DNA from: Pseudomonas monsensis
GTDB lineage: Bacteria; Pseudomonadota; Gammaproteobacteria; Pseudomonadales; Pseudomonadaceae
Direction of reading: 5' to 3'
Assembly: GCF_014268495.2 (NCBI RefSeq)
Contig: NZ_CP077087.1
Span: 355,001 to 419,000, forward strand
DNA length: 64,000 nucleotides
Shown: positions 11,269 to 21,800 of the stretch, one piece after another
Numbering within the stretch: position 1 is the stretch's first letter
How the letters are laid out: each line of letters begins with the position of its first letter
The notes under the pieces: generated by a model
Database searches by the model: none
Told to the model about the DNA's origin: nothing
What the model saw: the letters and a program-made list of their open reading frames with translations, nothing else
Position numbers and translations under genes: made by a program

Positions 11269-11644
11269 TTAACAAGAGTGAATGCCTCACTCGAAGCAAC
11301 TTTCTTAATGAAATGAATTGATTGATTTAAAGGGGCGGAAATTGGCCGGGACCGGCGCCTGGACTTCCTTTTTCCCGTGACAAGGCTCCTTCCGTAGGTT
11401 CCTGGTGCGGGGACGGCGCCGACGATGCGGTGCGTCGCCCGTTCTTTATGGGGTTGGCCGTTCAAGAGTGAGGGTAAATCAGCGCGACGGCTATTACCGT
11501 TTCACCACCGAGTCAGGCTGACCGGCGCACGGAGGGTAGAGGGAAGGCAGGGGTTTGCCAGCGGCTGCGCAGCAGATCGGGGCGGGGATTTGTAAGCGAG
11601 TTATTCGCCGGGCAGGCACGGGGCCTGATCCCGGCGTTGCGGAT

Positions 11645-12355
11645 TCAGCGCACGGCTTTGCGGTTTTGTGCGGCGGGGCTGGCGAGGTAGCGGGTAATGA
11701 CCTCGACACCGCGGTTGAGATGCTGCTCGAGCAGTTTTACCGAGAGCTCGACATTGCGATCCTGCGCCGCTTCGAGCAACTGGCGATGGTCTTCCTGGGA
11801 CAGTTTGCCCAGGCCCATCGCTTCCAGATTGAAACGCAGGAAACGCTCTTCTTCGTTGAGGCCGTCTTCCACCAGACGCAACAGACGGCGGTTTGGGGCC
11901 TTGCTATACAGCGCCATGTGGAACAACCGGTTGAGCCGACCGATTTCGGTGTAATCGTGCTGGGCTTCGAGTTCTTCGATATAACCGGCCGCGCGTTGGC
12001 AGTCGGCGGCGCTCAGTCGCGGAATCGACTGCCGCAATGCGGCGGTTTCGAGGAGGATTCGCAACTCGTAGGTTTCGGTCGCATCGCCCTGGATCAGTGG
12101 GGCTACCACTGCGCCTTTGTGGGCGGTGACACTCAGCAATTCCTGCGCTTCGAGCTGGCGCAAGGCTTCGCGCACGGGCATGCGGCTGACGCCGAACAGA
12201 TCGGCCAGATCCTGCTGGCGCAGGGCGGTGCCGCAGGGCAGGCGCCCATCGAGGATGGCGGCGCGCAGGGTTTCTTCGATGATCGAGCGGGCCAGGTGCG
12301 CGGGGATCGGCCCATCGACTTTGATGCTCTGCAGTGGTTTGGGCTTCTGTGTCAC
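11645..12355 (-). CDS. GntR-family transcriptional regulator, FCD (FadR) subfamily
   Basis: About 236 residues. An N-terminal winged helix (IIEETLRAAILDGRLPCGTALRQQDLADLFGVSRMPVREALRQLEAQELL) is followed by an all-helical FCD ligand domain containing ELRILLETAALR and LNRLFHMALY, with histidine positions typical of metal- or carboxylate-binding FCD proteins. I chose the GTG at 12353-12355. The longer GTG at 12400 lies upstream of the predicted transcription start and inside the promoter. The gene is flanked by the mgo control region and, divergently, lapG; nothing shows which it regulates. Its promoter carries a palindrome suited to autoregulation. The effector is unknown. Confidence 0.88.
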   Translation of the reverse strand: MTQKPKPLQSIKVDGPIPAHLARSIIEETLRAAILDGRLPCGTALRQQDLADLFGVSRMPVREALRQLEAQELLSVTAHKGAVVAPLIQGDATETYELRILLETAALRQSIPRLSAADCQRAAGYIEELEAQHDYTEIGRLNRLFHMALYSKAPNRRLLRLVEDGLNEEERFLRFNLEAMGLGKLSQEDHRQLLEAAQDRNVELSVKLLEQHLNRGVEVITRYLASPAAQNRKAVR

Positions 12356-12381
12356 GACTACGCACCCTGTCTGTCGACTTA

Positions 12382-12395
12382 ATTTGGATCCAAAT
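12382..12395. promoter_or_regulatory. Operator palindrome of the GntR gene
   Basis: Perfect 14-bp palindrome ATTTGGATCCAAAT. It sits just downstream of the predicted -10 hexamer and about 27 bp before the chosen GTG start, so a bound repressor would block transcription. It closely resembles the ATTGGATCCAAT operator known for VanR, another FCD-type GntR protein. Autorepression is inferred. Confidence 0.7.
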
Positions 12396-12396
12396 G

Positions 12397-12425
12397 ACAC
12401 TAGTGATTGCTCTACCGGATGTCAA
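12397..12425 (-). promoter_or_regulatory. Sigma-70 promoter of the GntR gene
   Basis: On the minus strand: TTGACA (12420-12425), a 17-nt spacer and TAGTGT (12397-12402). The -35 is a perfect consensus and the spacing is optimal. The predicted start of transcription, near 12390, falls inside the palindrome. Confidence 0.72.
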
Positions 12426-12552
12426 ACCGCATAGAGGCACCCTGTCATTGGTGAAGTTTAGCGTGCCGGCGATGATCTCATGGTGCCATTGTTTTTTGCC
12501 GGGCTAAGCTTCACCATCAAACGCTTTCCTCCCTGCTCTCTGGAAACCTGCT

Positions 12553-13245
12553 GTGGCGGTACGTTTCGCAATCCCCCGGACACTGCGCTGGCTAGGCTGC
12601 GCACTGCTGCTGGCCGGCGTCATGCTGGGCGGCCTGCATGCCGATTGGGATTTTTCCGCGATCAGCCGCAAAGCCACGGCGCTGTACGGGCCGCTGGGCG
12701 CCGGACAGCAGCGGATCGACGCCTGGCAAAACCTGCTGGCCACGCAGAAACAGGTCAGCGAGATGGAAAAGCTCAAGGTGGTGAACCTGTTTTTCAACAA
12801 ACAGGTGCGTTATGTAGAAGACATCGACCTGTGGCACGAGGTCGATTATTGGGAGACACCGATCGAAGCCTTATGGAAGGGCGCCGGCGACTGCGAAGAC
12901 TATGCGATCGCCAAGTATTTCAGCCTGCGCCATCTCGGCGTTTCCAGTGACAAGCTGCGCATCACCTACGTCAAGGCACTGCGCCAGAATCGCGCGCACA
13001 TGGTGCTGACGTACTATGCCACCCCCGACGCCATGCCGCTGGTGCTCGACAGCTTGATCGATCCGATCCAGCCGGCGTCCCAGCGAACCGACCTGTTGCC
13101 GGTCTACTCTTTCAATGCCGAAGGTCTGTACCTGCCGGGCGCCAAGGGCAACAAGAAGGTGGGTGACACCAAACGCCTGTCGCGCTGGCAGGATGTGCTG
13201 AAGAAAATGCAGGCCGAAGGTTTTCCGGTCGAGACGACTAACTAG
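12553..13245 (+). CDS. lapG: LapG, periplasmic calcium-dependent cysteine protease that releases LapA
   Basis: A 230-residue transglutaminase-like cysteine protease (BTLCP family). An N-terminal signal sequence ends around GGLHA-DWDF. The catalytic triad reads Cys114 (GAGDCEDYA), His149 (NRAHMVL) and Asp166 (LVLDSL) in this numbering; the acidic residues flanking the Cys are the calcium-binding ones in known LapG structures. In the known system LapG cuts the N-terminus of the adhesin LapA and is held by LapD at high c-di-GMP. The start is GTG; the frame is closed by a TAA at 12505-12507 and no better start lies between. The stop is 14 bp before lapD, so the two genes form an operon. Confidence 0.96.
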   Translation: MAVRFAIPRTLRWLGCALLLAGVMLGGLHADWDFSAISRKATALYGPLGAGQQRIDAWQNLLATQKQVSEMEKLKVVNLFFNKQVRYVEDIDLWHEVDYWETPIEALWKGAGDCEDYAIAKYFSLRHLGVSSDKLRITYVKALRQNRAHMVLTYYATPDAMPLVLDSLIDPIQPASQRTDLLPVYSFNAEGLYLPGAKGNKKVGDTKRLSRWQDVLKKMQAEGFPVETTN

Positions 13246-13259
13246 GAGCACGCGCTCAG

Positions 13260-15206
13260 ATGTCTTTGTTCAAACAGCTGTTGATCGCTATCTGTCTGTT
13301 CCTGGTGGTCGCCTTCACGGGCAGCTTCATGGTCAGTCTGGAGAGCTCGCGCACCCAGTACGTCAATCAGTTGCGCTCCCACGCTCAGGACGCCGCCACG
13401 GCGCTGGCGTTGTCGCTGACACCGAATATCGACGACCCGGCGATGGTCGAGCTGCTGGTCAGCTCGATTTTCGACAGCGGTTACTACGCGAGCATCCGCG
13501 TGGTTGATCTGAAGACCGACAAGACTATCGTCGAGCGCAGTGGCATACCGGCCGTTACCAATGTGCCGGACTGGTTCGTCAAACTGATCGGCCTGGAACC
13601 GGCCGGTGGCGATGCGCTGGTCAGCCGTGGCTGGGAGCAGGCGGCGCGGGTCGAGGTGGTCAGCCACCCGATGTTCGCCGTGGCCAAGCTGTGGCAGAGC
13701 GCGCTGGGCAGTCTGGGTTGGCTGCTGATCTGTGGCGCGGTGAGTGCGGTGCTCGGCGCGTTGCTGCTGCGCCGGCAATTGAAACCGCTGGATTACATGG
13801 TCCAGCAGTCCCACGCCATCGCCCGCCGCGAATTCCTCAGCCTGCCGGAACTGCCGCGTACCCCTGAACTGCGACGGGTGGTGCAGGCGATGAACCAGAT
13901 GGTCGAGAAGCTTAAAGCACTGTTCCAGGAGCAGGCCGAACGCAGTGAAAAGCTGCGCGCCGAGTCGTATCAGGACAACCTCACGGGGCTGGCCAACCGA
14001 CGTTATTTCGAGATGCAGCTGCATAACCGGGTGAGCAACCCGGAGCAGGCCAGTTCCGGTTATCTGCTGTTGTTGCGGGTCAAGGATCTGGCCGGACTCA
14101 ACCAGCGACTGGGCGGGCAGCGCACCGATGAACTGTTGAAAGCTGTTGGCGAACAACTGTCCCGCGAGTGCGCCAGATACCCGGAAACCCAGAACCTCGT
14201 CACTCGCATTCGCGGTGGCGAATTCGCCGTGCTGGCACCGGGGCTGGTGCGCGAAGAAGCGCTGCAACTGGCGCAGAACCTCGACAGTGCCTTGAGCAGC
14301 CTGCACGCCACTGGCGCCACCGATGTGCCGGCCGTGGCCTCTATCGGCCTCGCCCCGTTCGCTCACGGCGATTCACCGCAAGCGGTGCTGACCCTCGGCG
14401 ATCAGGCGCTGGCGCAGGCCGAAGGGCAGGGCGAGCAGAACTGGGCGTGTATCGACCATAGCCTGGTGGCGGATGTCGGCGACGATCACCACGCCTGGCA
14501 TCGCTTGCTCGATCAGGCCTTGAGTCAGCAGCGCTTCGAACTGTATTTCCAACCGGTGGTGGCCGCGCAGGACACGCAACTGGTGTTGCATTACAAGGTG
14601 CTGTCGCGCCTGCTCGATGACCAGGGCCAGACTATCCCCGCCGGTCGCTTTCTGCCCTGGCTTGAGCGCTTCGGCTGGACGGCGCGGCTGGACCGCTTGA
14701 TGCTTGAGCGCGTGCTCGAGCAGATGAAGACGCATGAAGACTCGCTGGCACTGAACCTGTCTTCAGCGACCCTGGGCGACCCGCAGGCCTTGAATAAGGT
14801 GTTCGAGATTCTGCGCGCACATTCCAATCTGGGCGAGCGGCTGACCCTGGAAATCGGTGAAGAACAGTTGCCCGAACAAGCCGTGCTGGAACAGTTGACC
14901 CGACGTCTGCGGGAACTCGGCTTCTCCCTGAGCCTGCAACGTTTCGGCGGGCGCTTCAGCATGATCGGCAACTTGGCGCGGCTGGGGCTGGCGTACCTGA
15001 AAATTGATGGCAGTTACATTCGCGCGATCGATCAGGAGAGCGACAAGCGCCTGTTTATCGAGGCGATCCAGAGCGCGGCGCACAGCATCGACCTGCCGTT
15101 GATTGCCGAGCGGGTGGAGACTGAAGGGGAGTTGTCGGTGATTCGCGAGATGGGCTTGTATGGGGTGCAGGGACAGTTGTTGGGTGAGCCGAAGCCTTGG
15201 CGGTGA
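13260..15206 (+). CDS. lapD: LapD, inner-membrane c-di-GMP receptor controlling LapG
   Basis: A 648-residue protein: TM1 at about residues 3-23, a periplasmic output domain that binds LapG, TM2 at about 150-172, a HAMP relay, then degenerate GGDEF and EAL domains. The GGDEF signature reads RGGEF (near residue 318) and the EAL site reads KVL (near 446), so neither catalysis is expected, in line with a pure receptor. In the known mechanism c-di-GMP bound to the EAL-like domain changes the periplasmic domain, which then sequesters LapG. An AGGAGC ribosome site precedes the ATG. It is co-transcribed with lapG by position. Confidence 0.96.
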   Translation: MSLFKQLLIAICLFLVVAFTGSFMVSLESSRTQYVNQLRSHAQDAATALALSLTPNIDDPAMVELLVSSIFDSGYYASIRVVDLKTDKTIVERSGIPAVTNVPDWFVKLIGLEPAGGDALVSRGWEQAARVEVVSHPMFAVAKLWQSALGSLGWLLICGAVSAVLGALLLRRQLKPLDYMVQQSHAIARREFLSLPELPRTPELRRVVQAMNQMVEKLKALFQEQAERSEKLRAESYQDNLTGLANRRYFEMQLHNRVSNPEQASSGYLLLLRVKDLAGLNQRLGGQRTDELLKAVGEQLSRECARYPETQNLVTRIRGGEFAVLAPGLVREEALQLAQNLDSALSSLHATGATDVPAVASIGLAPFAHGDSPQAVLTLGDQALAQAEGQGEQNWACIDHSLVADVGDDHHAWHRLLDQALSQQRFELYFQPVVAAQDTQLVLHYKVLSRLLDDQGQTIPAGRFLPWLERFGWTARLDRLMLERVLEQMKTHEDSLALNLSSATLGDPQALNKVFEILRAHSNLGERLTLEIGEEQLPEQAVLEQLTRRLRELGFSLSLQRFGGRFSMIGNLARLGLAYLKIDGSYIRAIDQESDKRLFIEAIQSAAHSIDLPLIAERVETEGELSVIREMGLYGVQGQLLGEPKPWR

Positions 15207-15214
15207 GTCATTGC

Positions 15215-15382
15215 AAACCCGCCCTCACCTTAGCCCTCTCCCAGAGGGAGAGGGGACTGATTGGGGGAGACGCCGACGTGAACGATGTCCGCTGAATCGG
15301 TCATCGACTCGATTTCTCAGGTCGATGTATACGCCTGAAACCTTGGTCGGCTCCCTCTCCCTCGGGGTGAGGGTAGGCTTTT
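15215..15382. repeat. Inverted GC-rich repeat doublet
   Basis: The left element, about 15219-15256 (CCCTCACC...CCCTCTCCC AGAGGGAGAGGG), is itself a hairpin. The right element, about 15349-15378 (GGCTCCCTCTCCCTCGGGGTGAGGG), is its partial inverse. This is a common non-coding repeat in Pseudomonas genomes and may also end transcription of the convergent genes on either side. Confidence 0.65.
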
Positions 15383-15395
15383 GATTACGGGGGGA

Positions 15396-15734
15396 TCAGA
15401 TCAACCCGCCCTCATCCTCATCGATCAACTGACTCAACCCGCCCAATGCTTCACGCGCCTGGGTCCGGTCCATCAGTTTGGCCTGGGCTGCCGGCGGCAG
15501 GTCGGTGACGCGGATCACGCCTTTCTGGGTCAGCACCTGAATCAGGTCGTCGAGTACCCGAATCATTTCAAAGTCGCTCTGCTTGAGCTGTTTGAGGCTG
15601 TTTTCCACCGCTTCGTTGGCGTACCACGCCTGGATTTCATGGTGGTCGGCCGGCAGCGTTTCCGTGGCCTCGGCGTAGGCCGCGGCTTCCACGCGAATCA
15701 ACTGACCTTGCGCATCGCGTTGCACGTAAAACAT
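15396..15734 (-). CDS. Small conserved protein of the lap locus, function unknown
   Basis: A 112-residue acidic, mostly helical protein with no signal peptide or membrane segment. The N-terminus MFYVQRDAQGQLIRVE is strand-like; the rest is helical and ends in an acidic tail. I recall relatives in Pseudomonas being labelled 'tryptophan synthase subunit beta', but nothing here resembles TrpB: it is far too short and has no PLP lysine motif. GAGGGA precedes the ATG. It lies downstream of lapA on the same strand, separated by a hairpin. Confidence 0.8.
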   Translation of the reverse strand: MFYVQRDAQGQLIRVEAAAYAEATETLPADHHEIQAWYANEAVENSLKQLKQSDFEMIRVLDDLIQVLTQKGVIRVTDLPPAAQAKLMDRTQAREALGGLSQLIDEDEGGLI

Positions 15735-15845
15735 TGAGCATCCCTCGGAAATGAACCAGCGTCATGCTGTCAGCAGCATAGCCAACTGCGGGCAAGTATG
15801 CGGTGCGACGACGAGATCGTCACCGGTACGGTGCAGGTAAACGCG

Positions 15846-15869
15846 ACGGCCGCCCCTGAGGGCGGCCGT
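15846..15869. terminator. Stem-loop after lapA
   Basis: A perfect 10-bp GC-rich stem (ACGGCCGCCC / GGGCGGCCGT) with a CTGA loop, 13 bp after the lapA stop. The T run is clearer on the plus strand (TTTTG); on the minus strand, in the direction of lapA transcription, the hairpin is followed by CGCGTTTA. It is probably the lapA terminator, though not a textbook one. Confidence 0.65.
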
Positions 15870-15881
15870 TTTGTTCACGCA

Positions 15882-18800
15882 TCAGCTGTTGTTGTGGTCG
15901 ACCTTGATGGTCGGGTCGCTGCCGGCAATCAGGTTATGGATGTTGGCGCTCGACCAGTTGTTGCCTTCCAGTTTGATCGTCACGTCCGGTGTCGCGGCGG
16001 CGGCATCGGCCGAGTTGAACTTGCCCGCCGAGCTGACTTGCAGCGACGACACGCCGTCGACCGTGGTGATTTTCAGGAAGTTGTCGATGGTGCTGCCGGT
16101 CTCGCCCTGCAGCAGATCGCGCAGGTCGATGCGGTCGCCTTCATTGGCATTGAAGTCCTTGATCACGTCGTTGCCGGTGTCGCCAGCCTTCCAGACGAAG
16201 GTGTCGGCGCCGGAACCACCGATCAGGATGTCGTTGCCCTGACCGCCGATCAGCGTGTCGTTGCCAGTGCCGCCGAGCAGAATGTCATTGCCCTTGCCGC
16301 CATCGAGCAGGTCGTTGCCGCCCGAACCGAACAGGATGTCATTGCCCGCGCCACCCAGCAGGGTGTCGTTGCCGTCATGCGCGCCAGACACATCGAACGC
16401 CTGATAGTGCTCGGTGATGTACTGGTGCACGTTGCTGGTAGTGACCTTGCTGACGTCGACGCCGGTCTGCTGCGCTACGAACGCCTGCATCGCCTGATAA
16501 CCCTCACCGGCAATGCCGTTGAAGCTCACCAGATCGCCGAACAGGATGTCGTTGCCGTCGCCACCGCTGACGGTGTCGTTGCCCGGCAGCGTCGCTTCGG
16601 TATGGCCGATGATTGAGTTGGCCAGGTCTTTCGGGTCGATGTTGGTTTGCGGCGAGTGATCCGAGTCATACGGTTTCAGGTCGTTGAGGCTGACACCACT
16701 GTTGATACCGATGGCTTCGACGTTCGACAGACCGCTGAGCAAGGTGAAGCTGCTGCTGGAGTTATCGGTGGTAGCCGATGTGGTGCTGTTACCGGTACCC
16801 GCCAGGCTCGACAACTCGTAGGTCCCGTCGCCTTGGGCATGAACGGTGCCCAGGTTGGTCGCGGTCCAGCCGTAACGGCTGGTGTAGACCTGCAGCTGCG
16901 CACTGCCGTTGGCACTGATGCTCAGGTAATGCGTGCTGTCGATGTAGGTGCTGAAGGTGTCGCCCAGTTTGTAGTTGCTGGTCGTTACCACACTGTCGAA
17001 CTTCACGTTGCCGTACAGCGTCGGGTTGGTCTGCTCGCCGCTCTGGTAGTAGGTCGGCTGGCCATCAGTGATGAAGTACGTAAGGTTCTTCGCCCCGGTG
17101 TTGGCCACGGCTTCCGCGCTCTGGAAGAAGTTGGCCGTGGTCTTGAACACGTCTTCGTAGTTGGTGCCGCCGCCGGACGACATCGAGTCGAGCACGGCTT
17201 TGAGCTTGGTCAGTGCGTTCGGATCGTTGAGGTTCACCGACACCGACTTGTTGACCTGGGTATCGAAGTCCACCAGGAAGATGTTCACCGTCCCTGAGTT
17301 GCTGCCGCCCAGGCTCTGCTTGAGGGTGTTGAACACCGAGGTCAGAGAGTCCTTGGCAGCGTTGATCGACGAGGTGCTCATGCTGCCCGAGCTGTCGACC
17401 ATGAACGCGATGTTGTAGTTGGTGCCCGGCACCACGGTAAGACCGCCGATGTCGGCGACCATGATGTCGTTGCCATCGGTGCCGTTGAAGGTGTCATCAC
17501 CCGAGGTCGCCACCGACGCGGTGTAAACCGCCGGCACCACGGTGACCGGAATGGTCGCGGTGCTGCTGGCCGAACCGCCGACCATCTCGGTGGAGGTCGA
17601 GGTCACGGTCAGGTTGAACTGGCCGTTGTAGTAGGTCGGCGGGGTTACGGTCAGGCTGCCCAGGTTCCAGCCGGTGACGTTGGCTTCGCCGTTGCTCGCG
17701 GTGACGGTGAAGCTGTGGCCGTTACCGTCGGAGAGCACCGAGCCGACCGGCGCACCGCTGATCTTCACGCTCAGGGTTTCCGAGCCGTCGGTGTCGGTCA
17801 GGGCGGTGTTGATCGCCGACAGTTTCACCGTGGTGCCTTCAGCGCCGGTGTTGAGCTTGTAGCCGTCGTAATAACCTTCGCCGTTAGTGCCGTGCAGATC
17901 GGAGACGGTCACGCCGGCGTTCACCAGATCCTGCACGCCGGTGTAGATCGGCACGCCGGCGCTGCTCAGGTCGATTGGCGTACTGCCGTTGACCGACAGG
18001 TTCACGTCATAGCTGCCCGGGCCGCTCTGGTTGTGGTGGTAGATGTCCAGGGTGTAGTAACCGCTGGTGGTCGGGGTGAACGAACCGCTGATCGCACCAC
18101 CCGCCCCCCAAGTACCCGACGCCACGCTCTTGCCGCCGATGGTGATCAGCAGGCTGTCGTCGGCCACACCGCTGAAGCTGTAGGTCTTGCCGGCTTCCAG
18201 GTAGATCAGGCCCGAGGTTTTCGACGCGGTGCCGGCGGTCACGCTGCCGTCCGACTGCACGTTGGTCACGGTGCCGCTGGAGTTCGGGGTGCCAGCGCCG
18301 TCGATGACGGTTTTCAACGTGGTCGAGTCCGCGCCTGCGCCGCTGGTGCCCAGACCCGACAGGCCGGTCCAGACTTCCTTGACCAGCCCGGTGGAATTCA
18401 CGCTGTTGTCGGCCACGCTCACGGTCGGGGCATCGGCCACAGGCGTGATGTCGATCTTCACGGTGCCGGTGTTGCCCAGCAGTTGGCCGTCGGTTGGCTG
18501 GAACTTGATCTGCGCGTAGTCGGCCTGGTTGTTGCCCACGCCGGTACCGCCGTAACCGTTGACGCCCGATTCGTTGGCATCCGGCATGAAGCGCAGTTTG
18601 CCGGCGTCGATGTCAGCCTTGCTGAAGGTCTGGTTGTTGGCGACGTCTTTCCAGGTCGAACCGTCCAGATACTGCAGTTTGCCTTCGCCCGGCAGTTGGG
18701 TGATTTTGATGCCGAGGCTGCTGGCCGGGCTGTCGACGTCGGTCACACCGAAGGTCGACCAGCCGAGGATCAGCGGCGTGTCTTCGGTGCCAGTGACGTT

Positions 18801-21800
18801 GACCGGGGCTGCGACCGGCGCATCGTTGACCGCCACCACGTTGACCGTGGTGGTCGCCGTGTTGGAGTAGTTGCCGCCATCGGTCACGGTCACGGTAATG
18901 ATCCGCGGCACGGTGCTCGGGTTTTCACTGCCGTTGGTGAAGCTGATGTTCTTGATCGCCTGCATGTAGTCGGCGAGCGTCGCATTACCTGACAGGGTCA
19001 GGGTCACCGTGCCGTTGGTGCTGTTGGCATTGATGGTGATGCCATTGACGCTGTTGCCCAGGTTCAGCGCATCGCCGTCCTGACGGTTGGTCAGCACAAT
19101 GGTCGCGCCAGTGAGCATGGTGCTGTCCGGGTCGGTGATGGTCAGGTCAGTGTCGGCAATCGACACGCCGGCGCCCGGGGTGTTTTCGGTGAACGTCACC
19201 TTGTAGTCGGCACCAGTGGCGCCGCTGGAGTTGTTGGCGTCGAGGTCGATGACCGGTGGCGCATCGTTGTCGATGATCGAGGTGCTGACGCTGCCGTTGG
19301 TGCTGCTGACGGCCAGGTTCTCGAAGTTGCCGCCGGTGGCCGAGTCGATCTTGACCACGAAGTTTTCGGTGCCTTCGGTGATCTTGTCATCAATGGTCGC
19401 GACGTTGAACTGCGCGCTGCTGGCGCCCGCCGGGATCTTCACGGTGTACACGCCAGTGAAGTCCGAACCGTCGGCGGCGGTGCCGCTGTAGACGATTTTC
19501 AGGGTCACTTCGGTTTGCGCCGGGTGGTTCAGGCTGACCGTGTAGCTGGCGGTCTGGCCTTCGGTCACCGAGCTGCTGCCAGTGATGCTGACGGTGGTGG
19601 TGTCGATGGTGTCGGCGACGCTGGTCACGGCCGGTGTCGTGCTGGTGACCAGGTTTTCAAAGCCGCCGCCGCTGGTACCGGTGATGGTCGCCTGCACGGT
19701 GCCGGCGTCTTTGTAGACGTCGTCAGCCGGAGCCGGAACGGTCACGGTGCCGGAGGTTTTGCCAGCGTCGATGGTGATCACCGAGCCGTTGCTCAGGGTC
19801 ACGGTCACCGGCGAGCCGGCGGCGTTGCTCAGGGTTGCGGTGTAGGTGATCTGGCCACCTTCGTTCACCGCCGGGGTCGCGCTCAGCGACAGGTTAGTGG
19901 TGTCGACGGTGTCGGTCACGGTAGTGCTGACCGGGGTTTTGTCGGCGACCAGATTTTCGTAGTTACCACCGCTCACGTTGGTGATCGAGTTGGTCAGCGG
20001 TGCATGGCCAGTCAACGCATCGTTCGGTGCGGTAGTGGTTGCGGTGCCGGTGGTCTGGCCAACGCCGATGGTGATGGTCTGACCGTTCGACAGGGTTACC
20101 ACAACTGGCGAGCCAGTCACGGGAGCACCGACGGTGGCGGTGTAGACGACGTTGCCGCCTTCAGCCGCTGTACCGGTCGCGGTCAGTTTCACCGTGGTGG
20201 TGTCGATGGTGTCGGTGACGCTGGTCACGGCCGGCGTTGTGCTGGTGACCAGGTTTTCGAAACTGCCGCCAGTGGCGGTTTTGATCGTTGCCTGGACGTT
20301 GCCGGCGTCTTTGTAGACGTCGTCGGCTGGCGCTGGAACGGTCACGGTGCCGCTGGTTTTGCCGGCGTCGATGGTGATGACCGAACCGTTGCTCAGGGTC
20401 ACGGTGACTGGCGAGCCAGCGGCGTTGCTCAGGGTTGCGGTGTAGGTGATCTGGCCACCCTCGGCCACGGTGCCGGTCGCGGACAGCGTCAAGTTGGTGG
20501 TGTCGACGGTGTCGGTCACAGTCGTGCTGACCGGGGTTTTGTCTGCGACCAGATTTTCGTAGTTACCACCGCTCACGTTGGTGATCGAATTGGTCAGCGG
20601 CGCATGGCCGGTCAACGCATCGTTCGGTGCGGTGGTGGCCGCGGTGCCGGTGGTCTGGCCAACGCCAATGGTGATGGTCTGGCCGTTGGCCAGGGTTACC
20701 ACGACTGGCGAACCGGTTACTGGAGCACCGACAGTGGCGGTGTAGACGACGTTGCCGCCCTCTGCCGCCGTGGCCGTTGCCGTCAGTTTCACGGTGGTTG
20801 TGTCGATGGTATCGGTGACGCTGGTGACGGCTGGAACAGTGCTCGGCACCAGGTTTTCGAAGCTGCCACCAGTGGCGGTGCTGATGGTCGCTTGCACGGT
20901 GCCGGCGTCTTTATAGACGTCGTCAGCCGGTGCCGGGACGGTCACGGTGCCGGTGGTTTTGCCCGCTTCGATGGTGATCACGGCGCCGTTGGACAGCGTC
21001 ACGGTCACTGGCGAGCCGGCGGCGTTGGTCAGGGTCGCGGTGTAGACAATCGAACCGCCTTCAGCGACCGAATTGGTAGCGCTGAGCGACAGATTGGTCG
21101 TGTCGACAGTGTCGGTCACCGTAGTGCTGACCGGCGTCTTGTCCGCCACGAGGTTTTCGTAGTTACCGCCGCTGACGTTGGTGATCGCGTTGGTCAGCGG
21201 TGCGTGACCGGTCAATACGTCGTTTGGTGCGGTAGTGGTTGCGGTGCCGGTGGTCTGGCCAACGCCGATGGTGATGGTCTGACCGTTGGCCAGGGTTACC
21301 ACGACTGGCGAACCGGTTACTGGTGCGCCGACGGTTGCGGTGTAGACGACGTTGCCGCCTTCAGCAGCAGTGGCGGTCGCGGTCAGTTTCACCGTGGTGG
21401 TGTCGATGGTATCGGTAACGCTGGTCACGGCCGGCGTTGTGCTCGGCACCAGGTTTTCGAAGTTGCCACCGGTGGCAGTCGAAATGGTTGCTTCGACTTT
21501 GCCAGCGTCTTTGTAAACGTCGTCGGCTGGCGCAGGAACGGTCACGGTGCCGGTGGTTTTGCCCGCTTCGATGGTGATCACGGCGCCGTTGGACAGCGTC
21601 ACGGTCACTGGCGAGCCAGCAGCGTTGGTCAGGGTCGCGGTGTAAACAATCGAACCGCCTTCAGCGACCGAATTGGTAGCGCTGAGCGACAGATTGGTCG
21701 TGTCGACGGTGTCGGTGACATTGGTCGAAACCGGGGTCTTGTCGGCCACCAGGTTCTCGAAGTTGCCACCTGTTACGTCAGTGATCGAGTTGGTCAGCGG

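Larger units (their letters stand above)
10899..11640. promoter_or_regulatory. Control region upstream of the mgo/pvf operon
   Basis: About 740 bp without a gene between the first mgo gene and the end of the GntR gene. The segment 11100-11340 is much richer in A/T than its surroundings. It contains a 9-bp perfect inverted repeat (ATAAAACTT / AAGTTTTAT, 11201-11225) and a 20-bp near-palindrome centred on TTGGCCAA (11249-11268). Short AT-rich sigma-70-like strings occur on the minus strand (for example TATTAG preceded by TTGTTA), but none is convincing. The part from 11470 to 11640 shows nothing I can identify. Confidence 0.55.

Noticed and set aside
12553..12600. An alternative longer LapG start upstream
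   Set aside because: The frame is closed by TAA at 12505-12507, and no ATG, GTG or TTG start lies between it and the GTG at 12553.
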